Of a DNA stretch of 64,000 bases, positions 56,251 through 64,000 are shown one piece after another. Within the stretch, counting starts at the first letter, position 1. Each line of letters begins with the position of its first letter. The DNA comes from Steromphala cineraria (Eukaryota; Mollusca; Gastropoda; Trochida; Trochidae), in the NCBI GenBank assembly GCA_916613615.1, contig OU744730.1, forward strand, positions 20,641,406-20,705,405, in the 5' to 3' direction. The notes beneath the pieces are model-generated. The model worked only from the letters and a program-made list of their open reading frames with translations. It ran no database searches and was not told where the DNA came from. The position numbers and the translations under genes were made by a program.

Positions 56251-57099
56251 GCGATGAATATTTCATCTAAAAAAACGTAACGACAATGCAAAGCTTAACC
56301 CTGGCGGTTTTTTTTCACTCTATATTATGAAACGGTATCTCGGCTAGGTCTCTGGAGATGTTGAAATTCCCTTTCCACTTCGGTAATTCCCATAAGAGTT
56401 TTTGAAGGTTTGACATTAATAATTTCTTCAACAAGATTGTATGTTTGCGTAAAAAGTAGGCCTATATTCTTTTAAGTCAATGGCTACAAATGTTTTGTTA
56501 TTATTTATGAAGACAAATCTCATTTACATTTCATTTGTTTAGAATGCCTTGCAGTAAGTATATTATATCTATATAGTATATCACATATATGACTTTGACA
56601 ACTTTATAGCAGAATGAATGCAGAAAAGACGACAATCTATGAGAACATGACTCAAAAGATTTCTTTGAAAGTTTACAAATCTCGAAACCGTAATGTAAAG
56701 GATACAACAACAAAGCCATCACAACAAGAAACTGCCCCAAAACTACAGGCGAATATCAGAACTCACGTCAAAACATCTTCTCCAAAAAATAAATTAGCTA
56801 CTGGTAAAACTCACGTCAAAACCCCATTTGACATTATTTTTTTCACAGATAGTCAATTTCTTTTTGTAAATAACCATTTTTGATATAATAACAATAATAT
56901 GCAGTCATTATTATGATGTCACGAAAATGACCTATTTCGTTATATAATATTAGCCAATAATACATCAAATATAGGCCCTCACAACAGCATCGCATCACAA
57001 CCTCGTGTATATGACACTAATTTCTTTCAATATATCTCTCACATCTATAAAGTCCCTCTACTTTACTCATTCCTACCAACTTATTGATATCACTTAGTA
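56251..57099. other. AT-rich intergenic DNA
   Basis: Nothing recognised; the open frame at 56614-56883 has no family resemblance. Confidence 0.45.
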
Positions 57100-58030
57100 C
57101 GAACCTCGATCTTATGGGAAATGATAGCGAGATTATTTGTCAAGGGTCGTTACCTGTTAGAAGGAGAATGCTATCTAAAGAGAGGCTTTATTCAATCACA
57201 ATCTCTCTCTACGCCTAAAAGAAGTTGTAGTTAATGAGATGTGAAAACAATAGAATAAAAGGTGTCAAATCAAGTTGTTGATTTAGTTAAAAGGTTTGTC
57301 AAAAACAAGGATGCTCTAAAATGCTGACATTGACAGTATCACAAATCAATCAAACTCTGCCGGAACTACTTTTCTGTGTCCTGATCAGGTGATGGCAAAG
57401 GGGGGTCACTCTCAACGAATTTCTTTTGATCTTCACAAATATTAACAATGGGCTTATATCCACGCCTCTCTCCCGCCCCTCTTCACCCCATTTCACCCGG
57501 ACACTGTCCAGCTCACCTTACCTGCCCTTTATCCACTGGTCAAACACTGGTCAACTCCTAATTACAGGTAATGGTCAGTTATGATTGTCACGTTTTTTCA
57601 AGCCAATCTCAGTCCCTAATGATCTTTTATGACAATGAAACCTGTCCCTCAAAGTCTCATAATTAAAAGTCGCCAAAAAATGACAAAGATGACCGCTGAC
57701 CAGGTGCTTTGTCACGTGACTGTCCATCCATCTGGACATCAGTGTGGGAAGACACGGCCAGCCTACTTATTAATCATATATTAACCTCGGTCATGAACTT
57801 ATTATATTCATAAACGAAGGAAACAGTTATATTTCAAAGGAGCTCCCATGGGAACGGGTAATGCTAGGAGCCCCACTGTTTTCTCACATGCTTGACTAGT
57901 TCATTGGCGGGTCTTGATTAATTATTTGCATAGGCGACAGGGGTCTCTTCTTCACATGATAGCCACACCACTCAGATACTGGGGACGGGCATCTTAGCGA
58001 GTGTATGTCTCAATCATGTGTTCTTGTATC
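57100..58030. promoter_or_regulatory. Candidate regulatory island 5
   Basis: It holds GTCACGTGAC (57711-57720), a perfect palindromic E-box of the TFEB/MITF type, and TAATTA overlapping ATTTGCAT (57920-57932), a homeodomain core joined to an octamer-type POU site. TTATTAATCATATATTAA and other TAAT clusters lie near 57766. The composition differs from the flanks and no coding frame is seen. Confidence 0.4.
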
Positions 58031-59000
58031 CGGCAATAGGTGTCCATTTTGAATTAAAACTGTTTTGAATAAAATATATATGAATTCCTATGGTGAAAGA
58101 TCCTGTTCAGACATTATCAATTGTAATTGTCTGTCAGGTTGTTTATTATGAACTGTATCATGACCCTTACTTCATATACATGGAATCAGGTTTTCGGTTA
58201 ATTGTTAAAGTTGTTTGTTGTTTGTCATATGGTTCGATTTTAATGTATTATCAAAACATTATGGATATATTATTCGATTTCTTCTTAATTAATATAGACT
58301 TAAAATAAATTAAGATTGAGTCAAGAAAGTTAAGAAAAGTAAAGAAATGTGATTGCATCCTTCCAAATAATCTCTTCTAGAATCTAGACAGCTCTATGGC
58401 AATGTCACGTTGGATCAATGATTGCTTGTATTGAACCACTTATTGTTCTTTGTTGATATCATTGATTTTATCTTTCATGTAATTCCTCATTTCAATCACA
58501 GTCTACTTTTAAATGTGTGAATGATCAATATGAGGAAAGGTTGTTTTTGCAAAATATACTGTATCTGTGTTTTTTAAATAAATTTTGATTTTATAAAACC
58601 TATTAAACGTGCAACCTACTAATTTGTAATGTCATTTTAAATTCTACGTTTTAAGTTTCTATTCTAGAGGAAATAAACAGAAGGATGTAGTAGGATAAAA
58701 CGTCAAAATCATATTTCATAAAGTTGTTTTTGCTAGTTTTAAAACTACAATTTTCATAATAGCCCTTTCGGTATGTGAAACAATATTCCTCACATATTCT
58801 TATATAACAAATATTATTACTAGTAACTGTCATAGTTTCTCATAATCCTTAAAGGATGGCACAATTTAATCATGTGATTTAAATTGTAAATGGTGTTTTT
58901 AATATGAATTGCGTTTAAATAACTTATTTGTCTGTCTGATAATGTATGTAATGATAACGCTTGTATAAACATTTAGAAAAACACTTTTATACAAAAATCC
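58031..59000. other. AT-rich intergenic DNA
   Basis: Nothing recognised. Confidence 0.5.
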
Positions 59001-59480
59001 ATGAGGGGCAGGGTCCCCATGTGACTTATATCCCGCAATTACGACTCAAATCACTCCAGATCGCTTCATTCCCCAATTGACTTTTTTCAGCACGGCGACG
59101 TGTCGGTCATTTGTTCGGTGTAACGAAACCTGATGGAAAAATGTGATAATGATTTCAATCGATTTCTCGTAATACGGGCCTTGAAATAGGAAAGTAATTA
59201 GTTGACTAAGTTGCCCTAGGCTAACCTTTTGATGACGATTTGCAAGGGCCTCGTGACGTTGTTGATGTGGCCACCATTGCAGAACAAACCGTAATGAACG
59301 TCAGAAAAACAGCAAATTATTCGCTGAAAACTGTAGATTATCATGTCGTTTCCAGGAAGATAATGCCCTGTTGATAGGGGTTGCCTTAATGATCGTTGAT
59401 ACGATGAAACTGATAATTTGCATTCATTAATGACCTTTGACATTGGTGAAATTGCAGTCACAAATGCCCAATGACACAGG
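59001..59480. promoter_or_regulatory. Candidate regulatory island 6
   Basis: More complex sequence than its flanks, including AGCACGGCGACGTGTCGGTC and GTGGCCACCATTGCAGAACA. A 90-residue minus-strand frame crosses it but looks like no known protein. Inferred regulatory DNA. Confidence 0.3.
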
Positions 59481-62400
59481 GAAATCACTGCTATTGCGAT
59501 GATCTTCCACTGTTGCTAATTATTAGAAGCGTACTCGTATGCCCAATCAGGGCTCATTGTAAAATAGACATATCCGAGATTGTGTATCAAAATATGATAC
59601 CTCCGATAATCACTAATATTATAAGATATTCACTGCCTCGGTATGTTTGGGAATTGGATATTTTTTCAAAATCAAGATTCAATGATCTACAAAGAATAAC
59701 GTTCTAACACAAGTGACGCCATTGTCAGGATGACATGACAGTAAATATCCAATTCCATTGCTTGATTAAAAGAACATATATTACAACCTTTAAACTTTCA
59801 ATGAATTGATTGGATATTTTTCAACGACCTGTATAATTGCGCGATAAGCATATCATATGGTGAATCATGAACGATGTCACTTTTATCATAGTTGCACATG
59901 TGTACGGTCACTTTTGAGCATGCAGCAACTCTCCTCTCTCACGTTAAGTGTTTGGATGTCACACCTGAGGTGATTCATCGTAATATATGTATATGCCTAT
60001 ATGACCATTTAACGTTATTTCTATATAAATGGGTTGTAATACATTGTTATAGCTGAAAGATTCTTAAACAAATTTCATTGATTTTTTTCCGATTATTGTA
60101 TAACCTTTGCTTTCATGATGCCATATTCACAAGCCACATCACCCACTTCCTCGTGGATAAATGTGCATTTTGTATTGATTCAAAGGGAATTAATGTTATA
60201 GATTCACAAAGATCGTTAAAGATATAATGTTCCTCCTTATAAACAACCAATAACAATAACGTTGCTATTATAACGGAAACCTATATGACATTTAAGACCA
60301 AAATTCTAATAACAACATTTCAATTGCCAAAAAATTACAAGCCTAAAATAAATATAACTTTTCTATTTTCGCCCAAACTGATGGAAGCAGCACCTAAGCC
60401 ATGGTTTAAAATTGTTTGGAAAGCTCAGAATTTGTCTTCATAAATCTTCTTTTCAAGCCACTTTCAACTCAATGAAGTCGAACATACTTTGCTACTCTGC
60501 AGTGTTAAAGTTAATGTAACTGTTAGATTTATAGTTTAGAGTTCATTGCGTGAATTATGATCTGGACCCATAGGAATGTTGCACATTAAAAGTTTGACAT
60601 ATTTTGATTTTGAAAAGTTAGCATTTCTTGAAGTTGTTGAAGTTATCAGTCCGTGTAATGTTGGTTTTAATTAAACCAATGTAATATTTTCATTAACTGA
60701 TCTGAGTCCCAAGATCGATCTTAACTATGTAGTTTGGTGAAATTGGTCCACTGCATTCTTCTAGATTTTGGAAATTCTTCTTACATGATAATAAGTTACA
60801 TTTTCTTAAGAATTTATGGGTAGAAATCTTTACCTTTACCCTTATAGGACTAGATTAATTCGTTTCAATAGATCTGCGGTGTTTATCATTGAAATATATT
60901 TTTTACAAATTTGGGCGTTATGCCAGACGTTTACATTCAGAAATAATCTGATGGTCTGTCTAAAACTGAGATCAATCACTTTAAGTCAGGAAAGCATGTA
61001 TAGCAAATTTATATACATTGTAGTTCAGCATTTGAATTCTTGTCAATGGGCGATACCTAAAATACGTTAGTGTTCGTTCATCTATATACATGCTATACAA
61101 TACGTAAATATGATGACAAAAAGAGGTTTATACTTCTTTATGGACCTTTTTGATAATTTGAAAATTAAAAGGAACGGTACAAGTAGAGTATCTTGGAAAC
61201 GATTTGTATGAATGTGTTGTGTTAGGTGTTCAAAACAGTCTGCATGGTGCATATTCACTGCTCATGGTGGCATTTTGAAACGTATTTATAGCATTAATGA
61301 ATAATATATCCGCATAATTAAAAAAAAAAACCTTCGTAGTTATTTCCTTACATGGTAAATGTTCAATGATTAACTGTCACGATTACTTTGTTTATTACCA
61401 TACAAAACAACCCTTCTTGTTTCTCTACACAACCTGCACAACACGCCTGAAAAGAAACCCGTCACATTTGCTAAGTCAGGACTTCATTAAGACGGCCAAT
61501 GTAGGATTATTTGTCAATACAGACTTCAAAGACGTTCTAAAAGCTCAGACTAATTTGTTATGCAAGAGCTGTTGATTAAATGGGGTAAAACATAGCAGGT
61601 TTGTCTCAATGGAGTCTGTATCATTGTTTGTGGCGTGTGCGCATTGAGTAGAAAACCAATATCCCCATGGAGTAGATATTAAACTTGCACATCATTTGTG
61701 GAAGTGCTATGTCAAGTACAATCATGTCACTTTGATAAAAAAATAAACCTATTTTTATAAAATGTCAATGTTTTTAAAAATGAAATATTCAACATATCTT
61801 TGAGGTATTGATTAAAAGTTGTTAAGTGTTAACTACATGCTGTATCTAAGTGTTTATGAAAATGAAACCATTCAAAAATTATTTTTAAGAATAAGAATAA
61901 AATATCATTGATGTTTTTTTACATATCATGTCGCAGTTATAAAGCATAGGTTTTTAAAGAATTTACCATTGCATGTTACCAGAATGGCTGCTTTCGTGAC
62001 AAAATTAGTTGTCAATATCGTTAAGTATCATGTATCTACGTTTCAAATACAATAAATCATAATTCAAGAAAACCACTTTCGAGCTAAATTAAGTATTTTC
62101 ATCATATCTACAGGTAATATTTTCACGATAGGTGAAATAAAAGAAATTGGAACTTACTTCATCTGTTCAGATTAATCATGCCAATGTTAGCATGAGGTGT
62201 TCAGCCTTTTCTGACAATTTAGTTTTGAATGATTGAATGTGAAATTGACGCAGGGCATTGAGAAGTTTCATTTAAAAAAATATATTTAATTCATATATAA
62301 ATGACCAAATCAAGGTTTCTTGGTGAAATCCAATACATTTCTTGGTGAAATCCAATACATTGCAAGTGACAATGAACACACGATTGTTTATACCATGTAC

Positions 62401-62619
62401 GAACATATACAGCTCACAAAGCAGGAAGAAATTGAATTTACAATATAATAATTATAGAATATAATTTATAATATAATGTTCCAGTTCTATTCATTGAATG
62501 CCAACCAGGAACACAGAGGTTTCTGTTAAACACTGTCAAAGACATAAAAATGGTTAAAAGTTATTATTCTTCACCAATGCCCTTAAAGTATTTTTCATTT
62601 GAAACTTTCCGAAAATCGC
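59481..62619. other. AT-rich intergenic DNA
   Basis: No supported exon. A short duplication, TTCTTGGTGAAATCCAATAC, occurs twice in tandem at about 62319-62359. Confidence 0.5.
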
Positions 62620-63060
62620 ATTAAAACCATCGAACTGGTACCATTCTTGGTACGAATTGCGCCTGGCATCCTTAACCTTGTTTAAGTGTTTACATGGTTA
62701 TAACTCTCCACACAGAGGCAGATCAAATCATGAAATGTTGATCGAGCCTCTGTTCCAATTAGCCGAGTTTATGAGCTAGAATGAGAGATGTCTGGTTTGA
62801 TGCAATCAAAGTTAGTTGTGCGCGCAATCAGCGACGCTTCCCCTAAAATCATCATTTTGTCTACTGAATCATTGCAAAGACATTGGATATGAACCACCCT
62901 TTCAATGCGATATGTGTTATCAAACGTTAATAAACATTCAAATTGACTGTGGTGCATTTTTACCTATGTGGGAGAAAAGGGGTGACAATTCTTGATAATT
63001 AAAATGCCCTTTTATTCCGTTGGTCCTGTTAACTAAGAAACTGAGCAGCCATTGAAGAAG
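62620..63060. promoter_or_regulatory. Candidate regulatory island 7
   Basis: Complex, less AT-rich stretch with an inverted pair CAGAGGC (about 62715) and GCCTCTG (about 62746) and the phrase GTTCCAATTAGCCGAG. No coding frame. Inferred regulatory DNA. Confidence 0.3.
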
Positions 63061-63639
63061 TAAGGGCATTTTTCATAAACCAATAATTGCAAAATTGGGT
63101 TCAGGTAGTTTTGTTCAACCCAAATTAACACATTCAGTTGAGGAATTGAAAATATGGCTTCCGTTAAAAGCTTCTAACATTACCAGATACTTGAAAGTAG
63201 AGTGTTACGGTTCATAATTTGATTCAAATATAATATTTTAATTGTTCTAAAGCGATTGATAAACACATACATATGAAACAGTACAAAAATAACATTGAAT
63301 TAACTTTAGATTACATAAAACGAAAGGAAAATACTTTTCGTTTTGGTCATTAAACAAAATTAGATATTAATATGACAGTCTAGATTTATTCAAAACTTTA
63401 GAGAACATAACATACGAGATACGAATACGATAGCATTGTTCCTTAAATTTTTGAAACAATCAGTTACTATCTAGTTAACACAGTTACTTAAATACCATTA
63501 CAATTATCAGATACCAATGTGACAATACAGTTCTTCTAAAACACCTGACGTCAGATAATTTAATGAAAAAGTTTTTAGAAAATAATTTCATTAGATAAAT
63601 AAATGCCCTTACAATTATTATGAGACATGTTAAATAATC

Positions 63640-64000
63640 AGATTCTTTTAATAATTCTTTTAAAACATTTAACATAATAAGGTACAAAGACGACAGCATA
63701 ATTCTTTAAAACATTACCATAATAAGGTACAAAGAAGACAGCATAATTCTTTAAAGCATTTTACTCAATAAGGTACAAAGAAGTCAGCATAATTATTTAA
63801 AGCATTTAACGCAATAAGGTACAAAGAAGACAGCATAATTCTTTAAAGCATTTTACTCAATAAGGTACAAAGAAGTCAGCATAATTATTTAAAGCATTTT
63901 ACTCAATAAGGTACAAAGAAGACAGCACAATTCTTTAAAACATTACCATAATAAGGTACAAAGAAGACAGCATAATTCTTTAAAACATTACCATAATAAG
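63640..64000 (+). repeat. 45/46-bp tandem array, cut by the window end
   Basis: AATAAGGTACAAAGAAG-type units recur with GGTAC at 63681, 63726, 63772, 63818, 63864, 63910 and 63955. Two unit types occur, one with AAACATTACCATAATAAGG and one with GCATTTTACTCAATAAGG. The array continues past base 64000. Confidence 0.95.

Noticed and set aside
59216..59488. 90-codon minus-strand open frame
   Set aside because: It covers a complex non-coding-looking island and resembles no protein family.
1..64000. LTR retrotransposons or integrated viruses
   Set aside because: No long terminal repeats, gag, protease, integrase or viral genes were seen; all reverse-transcriptase sequence is LINE-type.

Overview
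The window is AT-rich, intron-containing animal DNA. Gene order, GT-AG introns, a 26S proteasome subunit, a tektin, decayed LINEs and a dense population of short transposons show a metazoan nuclear genome. The TGACCT-rich interspersed repeats, the transposons with tandem cores and GGAC microsatellites, and the SINE-like pieces are most like molluscs (gastropod or bivalve). That placement rests on remembered repeat style, not on a search.

Layout. 1-3945: a decayed plus-strand LINE whose endonuclease region is split by a GAA microsatellite and extra sequence. 4300-7200: a single-exon, atypical seven-helix receptor (5462-6487) between two decayed tandem arrays. 7570-18400: a repeat-dense block with a tRNA-derived SINE, a 5'-truncated LINE, a 193-bp element with perfect 61-bp terminal inverted repeats and a 9-bp target duplication, a palindrome, four evenly spaced TGACGTCA sites, two TTAA-flanked MITE families, and compound elements with tandem cores of 146 and 169 bp. 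18686-24067 (minus): PSMD7 (Rpn8), six coding exons reconstructed to 329 residues. 24466-27692 (plus): a five-exon coiled-coil gene of about 375 residues, divergent from PSMD7 across about 400 bp. 35310-36827: an intronless tektin-3 gene with TATA and initiator motifs. 36960-64000: about 27 kb with no convincing coding exon, made of AT-rich sequence, MITEs, tandem arrays and several more complex islands that look like regulatory DNA. One of these (44090-44246) resembles a promoter plus an untranslated first exon.

Functional picture. PSMD7 is a housekeeping proteasome gene that shares a compact divergent promoter region with the coiled-coil gene. Tektin-3 is an axonemal doublet-microtubule protein. 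The 3' desert looks like the control region of a developmental gene outside the window; this is inference from composition and motifs. No CRISPR array, bacterial operon, virus or toxin gene was seen. The most unusual content is the repeat biology: one compound element has an apparent empty insertion site preserved in a sister repeat in the same window, and perfect nuclear-receptor-type direct repeats are carried by transposon-like sequence.
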